From Rugalucina vietnamica (lineage: Eukaryota; Mollusca; Bivalvia; Lucinida; Lucinidae): a DNA stretch of 64,000 nt. The stretch lies in NCBI GenBank assembly GCA_964017185.1, contig OZ024878.1, positions 19,347,851 through 19,411,850 on the forward strand. The letters are read 5' to 3'. Each line of letters begins with the position of its first letter. Positions within the stretch are counted from its first letter, which is position 1. Under the pieces are notes generated by a model. It was not told the DNA's origin, made no database searches, and was given only the letters and a program-made list of their open reading frames with translations. Shown here piece by piece: positions 44,401 to 53,673 of the stretch. The position numbers and the translations under genes are program-made.

Positions 44401-45769
44401 GTGTCGTTAAGTATACAAAGAATGAAGAAGATTGAATCAAAAATGAAGCAGTTAGAGTTGCCACAACTCTAAACAAAGATTTTACAAATGCTAAAGGGTA
44501 GCTAGCTACGCAATAAGTGGTATTATCTATCTTCATCACATCATAGTTGTCTGTAATAACAATGAAGAGGATCTAAATAAAAATGAAGTACATCACGAAA
44601 ACATGTCCATGTAATGAATACCCCCTTGAACCCCACTTTTATATAGAAAAATTGGGGTTTGCAGGGGTGTACCTATTTTTCTTATTTTTGCTCCAAAACA
44701 TAGATTGTGGGTACTCGTTAGAACCGCCTCTGCAATCAATGTTTTGAGCAAAATTATCAAAAATGTCATTTTTTTTCCAATGAAATTTTCAATTTTTGCT
44801 TCTGAAAAAATTATCTATATATTGCATGGGCAATTTTTCATAATGACTGGAGTTGTCAAAACATTTTCCCCATTATAACCCTATGGGAGCTATCTGTTCT
44901 GCTTCAAAACCTATTGCAGGCAGTCCCCCACCTAAATGATGCTTCATGTAAAATTTGATTGCAATTGTCTGATTAGTTGCGTAAATATTTGTATTAAAAA
45001 ATGTGAACGAACCAACACACACTTATAGTGATGCTCTGAAGAATTATTTTTTCCCTATACTATCCTTTTATGGAATAGTCTTCCCTCTTCAGTAGTCTCA
45101 TCAAAGACTGCTGAAGAATTCAAGGCTCTTATTTACATCAGGGGTTCAGAGGTATATGTTTTAGTACGTCTCTGTTTAACTTCTTGTAAATAGTTTTAAT
45201 GGCCCATCCCAAATGTTCTCCCCGCCTTGCTTAATTAAAAATTTAGCACCCACCACACACCCGAGATTATGATCAGAAATTGATCAACTCAGTATATGGA
45301 GATAGATATCTTGGGTCCCGTCCTATAGTCCCGTCCTATAAGCTCTCCTTTTGAGCCTTAAGCATATCAAGCTCTACTGCTCTTTAAGTCAATTAATAGC
45401 ATGCAAACTAGTTACAATATTAAAAGTGGGGGGTAATAGCATGCAAACTAGTTACAATATTAAAAGTGGGGGGTGTCATTAAATTCTTGGGCTAAGTTAC
45501 TAGGAATCATGAATACACAGATACAAATATACATGTAGCACTGTAGTACGAGACTGGTGGAGAATCCAAGTCAAGATCATATTAAAATACAAACCATTAA
45601 AAACATTTACTCACCTCTGCAGACATATTTTGAAAGGACTGGGCCTCATTGTGTGTTTGGCCCTCCGTATTATTTCAGCACAGATCTTCAACAAATCTTT
45701 CATGTCCCTGGGCATTCTACCCTCACCTCCTCCTGCTCCACCGCTATTACTCTGCTGATTACCACTCAT
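35444..45769 (-). CDS. HSPBP1: Hsp70-binding protein 1 (Fes1/HspBP1-type nucleotide-exchange factor)
   Basis: Six coding exons on the minus strand: 45769-45615, 40393-40216, 39402-39178, 37912-37757, 36565-36357 and 35515-35444. They encode about 331 residues, against roughly 360 in human. HSPBP1 is a cytosolic armadillo-repeat protein that binds the Hsp70 ATPase lobe, promotes ADP release and inhibits CHIP-linked degradation. The matches are clear: RKEWLEAAL (human RRQWLQEAM), NDGFSVLMRAMQTNIEKLKI KAAFLL, GMIDQLVGHLCEEHSGFHEH and the C-terminus EELEYTTKLLEILISS. A poly-Asp patch (DSDNTDDDDDD) in exon 2 lies between the N-terminal helix and the first armadillo repeat. Exons 2-6 join perfectly. 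Exon 1 starts MSGNQQSNSGGAGGGEGRMP RDMKDLLKICAE, but its last part (QSFQNMSAE, like human EPMSEE) is in another frame. One A appears to be missing in the AAA at about 45671-45673. As written, only the alternative acceptor two bases downstream in exon 2 keeps the frame. Confidence 0.92.
35767..36003. mobile_element. Hairpin MITE family C
   Basis: Full copy with ends ATGAAGCGCCTCGTGGGAAA ACC and GGTTTTCCCATGAGGCAGCT CAT, in intron 5 of HSPBP1. The central hairpin is diverged (CAGCTTCCCAGTTACCATGA AGCTG). Confidence 0.88.
37570..37740. mobile_element. Palindromic MITE
   Basis: GTGTCAGGTATGGATAGACA AATCTGTCCC and GGGACAGATTTGTCTATCCA TACCTGACAC are perfect arms. The inner part TTGGCATCACTCGGCAAGCC TCGTGATGCCAA also pairs. 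It lies about 15 bases downstream (minus strand) of the HSPBP1 exon 4 donor. Confidence 0.85.
37975..38175. mobile_element. MITE family D
   Basis: ACCCCCTTAAACCCCACTTT TATATAGTAAAACTGGGGTA and CAAAACATAGATTATGTGCC CACAATCAATGTTTT identify a short family D copy in intron 3 of HSPBP1. Confidence 0.75.
38398..38472 (-). mobile_element. tRNA-derived SINE head or tRNA pseudogene
   Basis: The minus strand reads GGATAGCTCAGTCAGTATTG (A-box) and GCAGGTTTGAATCCCAG (B-box) about 50 bases apart. The 5' and 3' ends do not pair as an acceptor stem, so a functional tRNA is unlikely. Confidence 0.6.
38688..38903. mobile_element. Fold-back MITE of the CTCAGCTCATCTGAG type
   Basis: Outer arms TATAAAAACTTTTTTTCGTG CTCATCTCAGCTGAGAC and CTCAGCTGAGTTGAGCACAA AAAAGTTTTATA, with an inner AATGTTAAAATG/CATTTTAACATT hairpin. 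Intron 3 of HSPBP1. Confidence 0.78.
38982..39173. mobile_element. Palindromic MITE family E abutting an HSPBP1 splice donor
   Basis: It starts TACAGGCCAACCTCATTATA and ends ATAATGAGGTTGAACTGTAC. The exon 3 donor of HSPBP1 (minus strand GTAAGTACAGTTCAACC) is at 39177-39176, so the element begins within the donor region, 4-6 bases after the exon. Confidence 0.85.
39717..40145. mobile_element. Fold-back element with repeated TTTGCGCACA subterminal motifs
   Basis: The left arm has ACACTCGGTGGCAGCACATT TGCGCACATTTTT and further TTTGCGCACA copies at about 39766, 39811, 39835 and 39870. The right arm has the reverse complement TGTGCGCAAA at about 40051, 40077, 40092 and 40121, ending GTAATAGCACTGAACACT. 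It ends about 70 bases before HSPBP1 exon 2 (in intron 2). Probably a non-autonomous DNA transposon whose repeated motifs bind its transposase. Confidence 0.75.
40425..40885. mobile_element. Two adjacent MITE family D copies
   Basis: The first (about 40425-40675) has TAGATTGTGGGAACCGCCTC ACCAAGGCGGTTC; the second (about 40676-40885) starts ATGATCAGGAAAACATGTCC and has GATTGTGGGTACTCC / GCACCCACAATCAATGTTTT. They meet at a GTTTTCGTGATGATCAGGAAA AC junction and form a head-to-tail or inverted pair. Intron 1 of HSPBP1. Confidence 0.75.
40895..43011 (+). mobile_element. Family A Helitron-like repeat, copy A4
   Basis: It starts AGCTCACCTGAGCCGAAGGC TCACAAGGTGAGCTTATAGG and ends TCAGGTGAGCGTTCTCAGGA CCAATGGTCCTCTGG before a T run. 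Four tandem units of about 430-440 bases each carry TCCAGGTCACATGACCAAGA TGGCCGCCACGCC and TAGGATGACCTTGACCTATT TTAC. The longest complete-looking copy (about 2.1 kb), within HSPBP1 intron 1. Confidence 0.8.
43430..44415. mobile_element. Large fold-back element with ~190-base inverted arms
   Basis: 43436-43620 (AACGACACTTCCAATGCTAC ... TCATTTTCAAAAGTCACAAA) matches the reverse complement of 44221-44412 (AACGACACTTCCAACACTAC ... TCATTTTCAAAAGTCGCAAA). A loop of about 600 bases lies between. Direct repeats of GAAGAAGATYRRATCAAAAATGAAG-like text flank it at 43302 and 44421, with a third near 44562. The 89-codon plus-strand ORF in the loop (43752-44021) has no recognised domain. Confidence 0.65.
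44595..44850. mobile_element. MITE family D
   Basis: ACCCCACTTTTATATAGAAA AATTGGGGTTTGCAGGGG and ACATAGATTGTGGGTACTCG TTAGAACCGCCTC. The hairpin centre is partly deleted before CAATCAATGTTTTGAGC. Confidence 0.75.
45003..45305 (+). mobile_element. LINE 3'-end fragment
   Basis: The translation SDALKNYFFPILSFYGIVFP and the following untranslated tail (CTTCTTGTAAATAGTTTTAA TGGCCCATCCC ... CACCCACCACACACCCGAGA TTATGATCAGAAATTGATCA ACTC) match 2290-2540 and 10842-10905. 5'-truncated, in intron 1 of HSPBP1. Confidence 0.7.
45395..45474. repeat. Perfect 40-base tandem duplication
   Basis: AATAGCATGCAAACTAGTTA CAATATTAAAAGTGGGGGGT occurs twice with no spacer (45395-45434 and 45435-45474) and no difference, so it is recent or an assembly effect. 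Intron 1 of HSPBP1. Confidence 0.95.
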
Positions 45770-45985
45770 TTTTGATCAATGCAAGTTAAAGTGTTATTTT
45801 GTTTTCAAACTTTGATTCTTGTGTATAAATGATCGCTGTACAAGTTAAAATATTTAGATGATTCTAGAAAATTCACGTTTTTGTTTTGTTTACGGTCGTC
45901 TCGTTTTGTTATGGATAAAACGTAAGCCGGTATACGCGAGTACAGAAATGCTTGAAGACATCTCGATCCAAAATAATTTTCGTAA

Positions 45986-46140
45986 TTATCTACTGGTTCC
46001 CAGCTTACACATAATCAATATTGGAAATACAGGTAACCGAACCCCCCTCTGAGAAAAAAAATCAATGATCCAAGGTGGGGGGCGTTTGGTTACCTGTATT
46101 TTTCAATATTGATTTCAGTAAGTTGGGAACCAGTAGATTT
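45986..46140. repeat. Long palindromic MITE related to 9476-9600
   Basis: CTACTGGTTCCCAGCTTACA ... ATCAATATTGGAAATACAGG TAACC pairs with GGTTACCTGTATTTTTCAAT ATTGATTTCAGTAAGTTGGG AACCAGTAG. It lies about 215 bases upstream of the HSPBP1 start, in its putative promoter region. Confidence 0.8.
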
Positions 46141-46657
46141 TGAGGTGAGATGGGAACATCAGAATTTTCACGAGTGCGCATAAAATGTTTATGTTTTCAA
46201 CTCATGAGATGAAATATATTTGGTATTCATCGAAAAAAAAGCAAATTTTCTTTTTATTTTATACAATTCATGGGCATTTTCCAATTCACAAGGCAGGCGG
46301 TGAAAATGCAAAAACCAAAACTTTTTGAAAACACAAATAATTTTGGTACCCCATTGTTCCTTACGTTCTAACTAAGAAAATGAATACCCACACTTCATGT
46401 TTTCGTTCATAAATAACGGAGTTATAGATGTTTGAATTTCTGAAGTGAGACACATTTAATGACGTCTATGATGTTTACACACAATCTCAATGTGTAAGAT
46501 GATCCACAGCAGAGAAATAAGGGTAAGCCCCTCTTCACCTAATCTCCATGTGCACATGAAAAGCACACATCCAAGCCACTTACTGACAAAGAGAAATTTA
46601 TCAAATTTCTTCTGTGCCTCCCTGATACTTTTTGCCTCGGCACTGGTGTGTTTAAGT
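46141..46657. other. Sequence between HSPBP1 upstream palindrome and the LINE ORF
   Basis: AT-rich and without a recognisable gene. The last part (from about 46480) is probably LINE 5' UTR, because the LINE frame stays open from 46490. No ORF1-like protein and no clear 5' boundary of the LINE were found. Confidence 0.45.
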
Positions 46658-49600
46658 ATGAATTCAGATTCATCTGCCCCAGAAAATGCTGAGTCCCTAT
46701 ACCCATGTGGCAAATGCCAATCACCTGTTACATATGACCACAAGGGATTACAATGTGACACTTGTAGTCAGTGGTTCCATGCACCCTGTCAGAGAGTTGG
46801 TGATCTGCAGTATGACTACCTGGCTGAATCAAGCTGTTCCTGGCATTGCACTAGATGCAATTCACACAACTACTCTTCCAGCAGAACACAAGACCTTAGC
46901 ACCTTCGACACAGGTAACACTTATAGCATACTTGACCAATCAGCAAATTTCACACCCTGTGAAACCTCTACCCCAGCCAAACCAAAGCAGCCTCCAAAGC
47001 AGACCAAAAACAAGCTGACCAATACCCCACTCAAAATCGCTGACATAAACTTCCGCTCAATTAAAGGAAAGAAATCTCAATTTTATTCATTTTTGGATTC
47101 CCACAACCCTGACATAGTTGTGGGCACAGAGACATGGCTCACATCTGACATTTATGATAGTGAACTGTTCCCTCCTGACCTCGGATACACCATTTACAGA
47201 CGTGACCGGACAGGCCCTAAGGGCGGAGGGGTGATTATCATGATTAAATCGTCCTTCCAGTCACATCCCAAACCTGAGTATAACACAGATGCCGAAATCC
47301 TCTGGGTCCAATTGAATCTTATTGGATCCAAATCAGTTCTTATTGGCGCTTACTACAAACCCCACGAATTAGATCAAGCTAGCTTCTTAGAACTGGATAA
47401 ATCCCTCAACCTTGTTAAAAAGTCCAACTCCCAAATATGGCTCCTGGGAGATTTCAACTTGCCAAAAATAGACTGGCAACTTCAAACGCCAACCCTTGAC
47501 TGTGAATACCAGACCTTCTACTCAGACTGCTTACAAACCTTCAGTAACTGCCTGCTAGAGCAAATGGTGACCTCTCCAACGAGAGGTCAAAACATCCTGG
47601 ATCTTTTCTTCACCACAAACCCGACCTTAGTACTCAGTGTTTCTATCCAGCCTGGTCTTTCAGACCATGACATTGTTCTGGCAGAAATAAAGAGTCGTCC
47701 TGAACTTATAAAGCAGGTCCCCCGCGACATCCCCCTGTACAAGAAAGCTGACTGGGACCAGCTTAAGCAATCAATGAGAGACTTATTTCTGGAACTCCAA
47801 TCAATCCCTGCTACCACAGACAGTCAAGTTCTGTGGGATAAGTTTGCTGGCAGACTCCAGCAGGAGATTGACAAGCACATCCCTATAAGGAAAGCAGGTA
47901 CTAGAGACGGATTTCCCTGGATTACTCAGGAAATCCGCAGGCTTATGAGAAAAAGAGATAAACTCTACAGGCGTTGGTCAAGATCAGGCAGACCTGATGA
48001 CCAGAAGAAATTCTTAGACCAAAAGCACTTAGTTCGCAGAATAACCGACAGGGCCTACAAAAAGTACCTGAAAGACATCCTAGGTATTAATAATGAGGCG
48101 GATGACCTTGATGCCCCACCCAAGGTCAAAACCAAGAAATTGTATTCCCTCCTGAAACATTCAAAACAGGATTCTAGTGGAATTGCATCACTGAAGGCCA
48201 ACAATAAAACTTATACTGAAGACCCGGATAAGGCCAATGCCCTAAATGCCCAATTTAACTCAGTCTTTAGCCCCAAAAGCCCGATAAGCCTTAAGCAAAT
48301 TGCTCAGAGGACACTACAGGACTTACATGATTCTGGCACAAAGCAACCCTTCAGACCCAGCCCACACCCCAAAATGCCTGATATCCACATTTCTGTGCAA
48401 GGCATAGAGAAACTGCTCAAATCTCTAAACCCCCACAAGGCCGCAGGCCCAGACAAACTTAAGCCAATTGTCTTACAGACCCTCCATAAGGAACTTGCTC
48501 CAATACTGCAAGTGATTTATCAAAGATCCCTTAACACAGGAAAGCTCCCTTCCATTTGGAAAGAGGCAAATGTATCCCCTATCTTCAAAAAAGGGGATAA
48601 AACCGACCCATCCAACTACCGTCCTATCTCCCTGACCTGTGTCCTCTGCAAGGTGCTTGAGCATGTCGTGGCTTCTGGAATCTCTAAACACTTCACTGAC
48701 CAACACATATTATTTGAACTGCAGCATGGGTTCCGAGAAAAGAGGTCCTGCGAGACACAATTGATAATGCTGGTCGATGAACTCGCCAAAAATATGCAAG
48801 CTAAAAAACAGACCGACCTCATCCTCCTTGACTTTAGTAAGGCTTTCGACAAAGTAGCTCATGAAAAATTACTTCTCAAACTTCACTTTTATGGTATAAG
48901 GGGGAATACTCTAAATTGGATAAAAGATTTTCTTGACAATAGATCACAATCAGTTATCCTAAATGGTTCCAATTCAGATAACATCCCAGTATCCTCAGGT
49001 GTCCCGCAGGGCTCAGTTCTCGGACCCATTCTGTTTTTAGCCTACATCAACGACCTCCCGGATCAGGTTAGATCAAGAGTCCGTCTATTCGCTGACGACA
49101 CAGCCATGTACCTTGCACTTGATAAGCAAGATGACTCAGAGATCCTACAAAAAGACCTTGAAAGCCTTGAGAAATGGGAAAAACTCTGGGATATGAGTTT
49201 CAACCCTTCAAAATGTCAGGTCATTCATGTGACCCGACGCCAAACACCACACGAAACTAAATATTATCTTCATGGCTGTGTACTTGAAAGTGTATCCTCC
49301 GCTAAATATCTTGGGGTCACTCTATCAGAAGACCTCAGCTGGTCAAATCATATCAACACTATTACTAAAAAGGCAAATCAGACTCTCGGCTTCATCAAAC
49401 GTAATATCCGGGTCCATAACAAGGACCTGAAGTCCACAGCATATAAAACCCTCGTCCGCCCACAGCTAGAATATGCCTCTACTGTGTGGTCCCCTCACAC
49501 CGACCAAGACATCAAGAAACTTGAAGATGTGCAAAGACGGGCCGCTAGATGGGTAATGAGAGATTACCAACAAACATCTAGTGTGACCGCGATGCTACAG

Positions 49601-50088
49601 GATCTCAACTGGCGCACCCTCGACCAACGACGCATAGATAGTCGATTGGTCCTCCTATACAAGGTCACATACGACCTTGTAGCCATCCCTGCTCAAGACT
49701 TCCTGATCCGGAACACCCGACAATCATCCAGAAATCACCCCATGGCATACAGGCAGATCCTAGCTCTAAGAGACTACTACAAGTTCACATTTTTCCCCCG
49801 GACAATTATACACTGGAATGCCCTACCACTGCATATCCCCGTACTACCCACTCTGGCTCAGTTTAGCACAGCTGTCTGCCAGATAAACCACAAAAGTCCT
49901 TGAACACCAGCATCTGTTTTTATCTTTTAACTATACTAACACTCTTGATCGCACTGTACAAAGTCTTGTCACCCACTTTTCATTGCTTTTATTTCAACTA
50001 AACCCCTTCAGCTCTTGGTATACCGGAACACCATCTGAAGTCCTCCTCGGAGGTTAAGATGTAAAGGAAGATAGATAGATAGATAGTA
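46490..50088 (+). mobile_element. Full-length or nearly full-length LINE
   Basis: The element comprises the ORF at 46658-49903, a short 3' UTR and a terminal (GATA)n tract at about 50070-50088 (AAGATAGATAGATAGATAG), typical of LINEs that end in a short tandem repeat. The 5' end is not resolved. Other copies of related LINEs in the window are 5'-truncated. Confidence 0.7.
46658..49903 (+). CDS. Intact-looking LINE polyprotein: PHD finger, AP endonuclease, reverse transcriptase
   Basis: An uninterrupted 1081-codon frame from ATG 46658, preferred over 46490 because the protein domain begins right after it (MNSDSSAPENAESLYPCGKC). It has a PHD-type C4HC3 finger (CGKC, CDTC, HAPC, CTRC), then an exo-endo-phos endonuclease with ADINFRSI, TETWL (about residue 157), YRRDR, GDFNLPKIDW (about 264) and SDHDIV (about 335). 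The reverse transcriptase follows: NYRPISLTCVLCKVLEHV, LDFSKAFDKVAHEKLL, GVPQGSVLGPILFLAYINDL (about 781) and the catalytic FADD (about 811). The C-terminus is YYKFTFFPRTIIHWNALPL. All key residues are present. It copies its own RNA into target DNA. The group is CR1/L2/Jockey-like; exact clade not determined. Lack of stops suggests recent insertion. Confidence 0.92.
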   Translation: MNSDSSAPENAESLYPCGKCQSPVTYDHKGLQCDTCSQWFHAPCQRVGDLQYDYLAESSCSWHCTRCNSHNYSSSRTQDLSTFDTGNTYSILDQSANFTPCETSTPAKPKQPPKQTKNKLTNTPLKIADINFRSIKGKKSQFYSFLDSHNPDIVVGTETWLTSDIYDSELFPPDLGYTIYRRDRTGPKGGGVIIMIKSSFQSHPKPEYNTDAEILWVQLNLIGSKSVLIGAYYKPHELDQASFLELDKSLNLVKKSNSQIWLLGDFNLPKIDWQLQTPTLDCEYQTFYSDCLQTFSNCLLEQMVTSPTRGQNILDLFFTTNPTLVLSVSIQPGLSDHDIVLAEIKSRPELIKQVPRDIPLYKKADWDQLKQSMRDLFLELQSIPATTDSQVLWDKFAGRLQQEIDKHIPIRKAGTRDGFPWITQEIRRLMRKRDKLYRRWSRSGRPDDQKKFLDQKHLVRRITDRAYKKYLKDILGINNEADDLDAPPKVKTKKLYSLLKHSKQDSSGIASLKANNKTYTEDPDKANALNAQFNSVFSPKSPISLKQIAQRTLQDLHDSGTKQPFRPSPHPKMPDIHISVQGIEKLLKSLNPHKAAGPDKLKPIVLQTLHKELAPILQVIYQRSLNTGKLPSIWKEANVSPIFKKGDKTDPSNYRPISLTCVLCKVLEHVVASGISKHFTDQHILFELQHGFREKRSCETQLIMLVDELAKNMQAKKQTDLILLDFSKAFDKVAHEKLLLKLHFYGIRGNTLNWIKDFLDNRSQSVILNGSNSDNIPVSSGVPQGSVLGPILFLAYINDLPDQVRSRVRLFADDTAMYLALDKQDDSEILQKDLESLEKWEKLWDMSFNPSKCQVIHVTRRQTPHETKYYLHGCVLESVSSAKYLGVTLSEDLSWSNHINTITKKANQTLGFIKRNIRVHNKDLKSTAYKTLVRPQLEYASTVWSPHTDQDIKKLEDVQRRAARWVMRDYQQTSSVTAMLQDLNWRTLDQRRIDSRLVLLYKVTYDLVAIPAQDFLIRNTRQSSRNHPMAYRQILALRDYYKFTFFPRTIIHWNALPLHIPVLPTLAQFSTAVCQINHKSP

Positions 50089-50299
50089 AATGGAAACGTC
50101 AGAAGTAAACCAAAATCTACAGTGAAGATAGCAGTCACTAGTGACTTTTGATATCAGTGAGATTTGATATCAGTGAAATTTCATATCAATGAAAATACCA
50201 ATTTTATTAAGTTTTGATATACACTGGTTTTCACTGGAAAGTATAAAATAAAGTGAGAATAGATCCCTGGAATCTCTGCCAACTTCTGATAATGCCAGG

Positions 50300-50316
50300 A
50301 TATGTTTTTTTTTGTT

Positions 50317-50356
<40 letters not shown>

Positions 50357-50415
50357 TTTTTGTTTTTGTTTTTTTTTTGTTTTTTTGATTTTGTTTTTTT
50401 TTTTTTTTTTTTTTC
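50300..50415. repeat. Poly-T rich tract
   Basis: Two long T runs separated by TTTTTG words. The minus-strand Lys-rich ORF across it is an artefact. Confidence 0.95.
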
Positions 50416-51129
50416 AGAGAGGATAAGTCCCTAGCTCGCACAAGAGAAGTGAAGTTAAGACACAAATTTAACCACGTTAACTTCAGCAGAGATGATTAAA
50501 AAGTAAGCGATGATAAATGCATTCCAATCCCAGACAGTCGGTGTTGGGTGGGTGGTGGTGGGGTAGGAGGCATGTTATGCGTATTTGTACTTGCTGTGGG
50601 CATCTGAATTGCCAAGAGTGTGGACACCGACTGTGTGTCCAAGTTCGCATCTTGTGAGAGCCAGGCTCTGACTTTCAGACCTTTGTAAAGCAGTATAAGT
50701 GTATTATCCTTCATTCACATTTTAGTTTTTTAAGGAGACCAGTCAATCTTTCTTTTTCATTAATTCTTGGATTAATTTGTTTGATGGATTGGAATCTCCA
50801 ATACATTTAATTTTGTCTATAATTTTTGCTTACTCTTTGTCCAGTCAAAATCAAGGTAATATGCTCAGAAAAAAATCAATATTAGTAGTCTAAGTGAAAA
50901 TGAGTAGAAATTAGCCGTAAATATATTCAAATTTTGAAATCATGTTTGAAATACGAAATGAAATTCTATTAATAAGTTTTCTCTGAAAACTAGCTCAGAA
51001 TGTGCACAATTTAATTTGCTTCCCAGCAGTATAAATGTTATTGACACAATATTTAAACTTTACGAGAAGTATTATGCACAAAAATTGTACTGTTTGGATG
51101 GTATTTTTTCACTTTTAGTATATTTCATA
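50416..51129. other. No recognisable feature
   Basis: AT-rich sequence with a G/T-rich patch at 50535-50570 (GGTGTTGGGTGGGTGGTGGT). No exon, tRNA-like or palindromic element was seen. Confidence 0.4.
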
Positions 51130-52130
51130 TCACTATTAAGAGGGTTAAAATGGGGATGCCCAATAGGAGCTGCATATTCGAGCTGAGGGCGAACCAATGT
51201 TTGGTATGCAGCTTCTTCGTATGCTAAGGTATAATCGCCAAATTGCGCCGAAGAAATCCCAATGTCTTAGTTGCTTTAGAAGAGATTTTCCAAACGTGTT
51301 GACCCCATTCCAAGTTGTCTGTAATAGTATTTTTAAGGTGTTTGGCGGACTGAACCTGTTCCAGTGTTTGTTGATGCAGTGAGTAATCAAAGTGCATTTG
51401 ATTGCTAGGGAGCCGGGTCACCCTCATTGAATGACATTGGCAACATTAAATTCCATTTGCCAATCGGTCTCCCATTGTGATCATCATTCAGGTGTTCCTG
51501 TAGAATCTGGCTATCTGTGAGGGATTTAATATTTCTATACAGAATACAATCGTCGGCAAAGAGGTGAACGAATGTCTTGATAGTGTCCGAAAGTTCATTT
51601 ATGAAAATCAAGAAAAGGACCGGTCCCGATACCGATCCTTGAGGGACACCAGATAGTACATGGACTGGATCTGAGGATTGGCCATCTAACACCACTTTTT
51701 GAAAGCGCTCAAAGAGTCATGAAGCGATCCACTTGTGAGTAGATCCTCTAATCCCATAGTAGTGCAGTTTGTAGAGGCACCATGTCAAATGCCTTTGCGA
51801 AATCCATGATGATCACATATGTTTGTCTGCGGCGCCGGTTCACAGCTCGGTCCAGGTAACTGAACAAGCTTGATTTCGCAAAACCTCTGACTACGGAAGC
51901 CGTGCTGGCAGTCAACAAGAATATTTTCAAGGGAAATATGCTTATTAATGTTGCTGGTTATTATATATTCAAGGGTCTTGCAACAGATGCAAGTCAGCGA
52001 CACCGGTATATAATTTGCAGGGTCATATTTTTCACATTTTTAAATACAGGGGCCACATTTGCCTGTCACCAATCATCTGGTACATTTCTCTGAGCAAGCG
52101 ACTAACTGTAGATATAGGCCAGAATGGGAG
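51130..52130 (-). pseudogene. Broken LINE reverse transcriptase fragment
   Basis: The minus strand carries reverse transcriptase blocks in order but in different frames: VAPVFKNVKN, SLTCICCKTLEYIITSNINK, CQHGFRSQRFCEIKLVQL, IMDFAKAFDMVP, VLSGVPQGSVSGPVLFLIFI, LFADDCILYRNI, GFLRRNLAI and AYQTLVRPQLEYAAPIGHPH. Several frameshifts and the absence of both the endonuclease and the C-terminal end make it a dead copy. It differs in sequence from the LINE at 46658, so it is another family or an old relative. Confidence 0.88.
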
Positions 52131-53010
52131 CAATTTCAGAACTACATTCTTTTAACACCCAAGTACTCATGACCATGTGCCTTGTGAACCCTAAGCCCAT
52201 TTAACAGTTTGAGGACACTTTTTGGGTCAACTGTGATTTTCACCCATGACTTACGTCCGGTAGTGGAACACCGCGGCTTAGAGTTTGGATTTCGGGCGGG
52301 GACCGAAGTGGCCCGGAATATTTTTCACCTTGTTAATCGAGCACGTTGCCAGTCGGCACCAAAAGCGAAACTCAGAATAGAATCAGAATAGTTTACTGGT
52401 GAAACGTCAAACTGACAATACTACACAATCTACGCTGTAGTGGAAAAGCCTTCCTTTCCTTCTTATTGTTTCGTATTGCGTATGTTTGAAAGTAAAATTC
52501 AGTTTTGAATGTTAAAAATGAAGTAAATTATCAAAATCGTAGTATGCTTAAGTCGCCGCTTCTTGTTAAATCTTTTCATTCATGTTCGTACCCATGAAAT
52601 TCGGCTTGAAACGATTCGGCCCAATTTTACAATCGATTTTATAAGGTAAAGGGGAATATTAAGAAGCCGCGTAGTTAATAGGTTTTATACATGTTGCGCA
52701 GTGTAAATGAGTTTTGGGGGGACAGTGGGGACATAGTACTTGAAAGTCTCTAGCTGTGGGTAGTTGCGGAACCTCACTCCACTATGTTCCATTGCGGACC
52801 TTGATGGTCCTATTTGATCAAAACATTTCCGATTGAATAAAACAGGATTACACATGGTTTACATGTGGTCAGTGCATCCGAACTCGGCCTTGTTGACGTC
52901 ATGGTGCGCGCTTTGTCACATGAGCATGGGGAGCTTCTTTGCGTAAAAAAGTGAGAGCAAATGAGCTAGCTGAATGCAGACCTTGATGGTTTGATGTAAA
53001 TCTCGGCTGA
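52131..53010. other. Unclassified intergenic sequence
   Basis: No gene was recognised. The 61-codon ORF at 52209-52391 (VVEHRGLEFGFRAGTEVARN) has no known domain. Confidence 0.35.
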
Positions 53011-53147
53011 GGCTATCCGCACGACGGTCGTGCCGATAAGCGGCGTTATCCGCATGATGGTCGTGCCGATAAGCGGCGTTATCGGCCCGACCGTCGTGCG
53101 GATAGCCAATGCTACAGGTATTGGCTATTGGCACGACGGGAGTATAA
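53011..53147. repeat. GC-rich array of CGCACGACGGTCGTGC palindromes, array 1
   Basis: Four palindromic cores (CGCACGACGGTCGTGC, CGCATGATGGTCGTGC, CCGACCGTCGTGCGG, GGCACGACGGG half) are separated by CGATAAGCGGCGTTATC, itself an inverted pair with GATAACGCCGCTTATCG. The outer GGCTATCCGCACGAC and GTCGTGCGGATAGCC pair, so it forms nested hairpins. The short ORFs reading HDGRADNAAYRHDRRAD are translations of it. Confidence 0.8.
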
Positions 53148-53673
53148 GATTTTCTTACAAGCTTACGAATGCATTAAACTATTAATTTGTCATTAAATAA
53201 ATAAATTATGGTTTTAGCTATATAGAAATACATTCGAAATTAACATTTTTGTTAATTATGACTAAGAAAACTAGTTTGATTTGATTTATCCAGCTGATGC
53301 AAACTGAATCACAGCAGACGGAGAAAAAATATAATCATTGCAATTATTTAATTGTGTAACTAAAATGTTTCCACACTTCATTGTTAAAATCAAAGGCTGT
53401 TTATTCTTTTGGATTACCTAACCACAATTTTTTAAATATTTAGGTTACGATAATTGACATAATTTCTTTCTCATTTACGCATACGCATGACTGATTTTTA
53501 CAGGTAAATTCACAGGTAAGCCAATTTCAGCAAAATTACAATTTTGTTAATTAAAAAGTAAAAAATTCCTGCATGTGTAATATTCTGTTTCAGTTTTGAA
53601 GCCAGTGTAATATATTTATCAACTTAAAATGTATCCATTTCTAGACATTTTTAACATTTGGATATCGATTTCC

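Noticed and set aside
46456-46761. Minus-strand ORF of 101 codons across the LINE start
   Set aside because: It is the antisense shadow of the PHD-finger region of the LINE.
50181-50465. Lys-rich ORF on the minus strand
   Set aside because: It arises from the poly-T tract.
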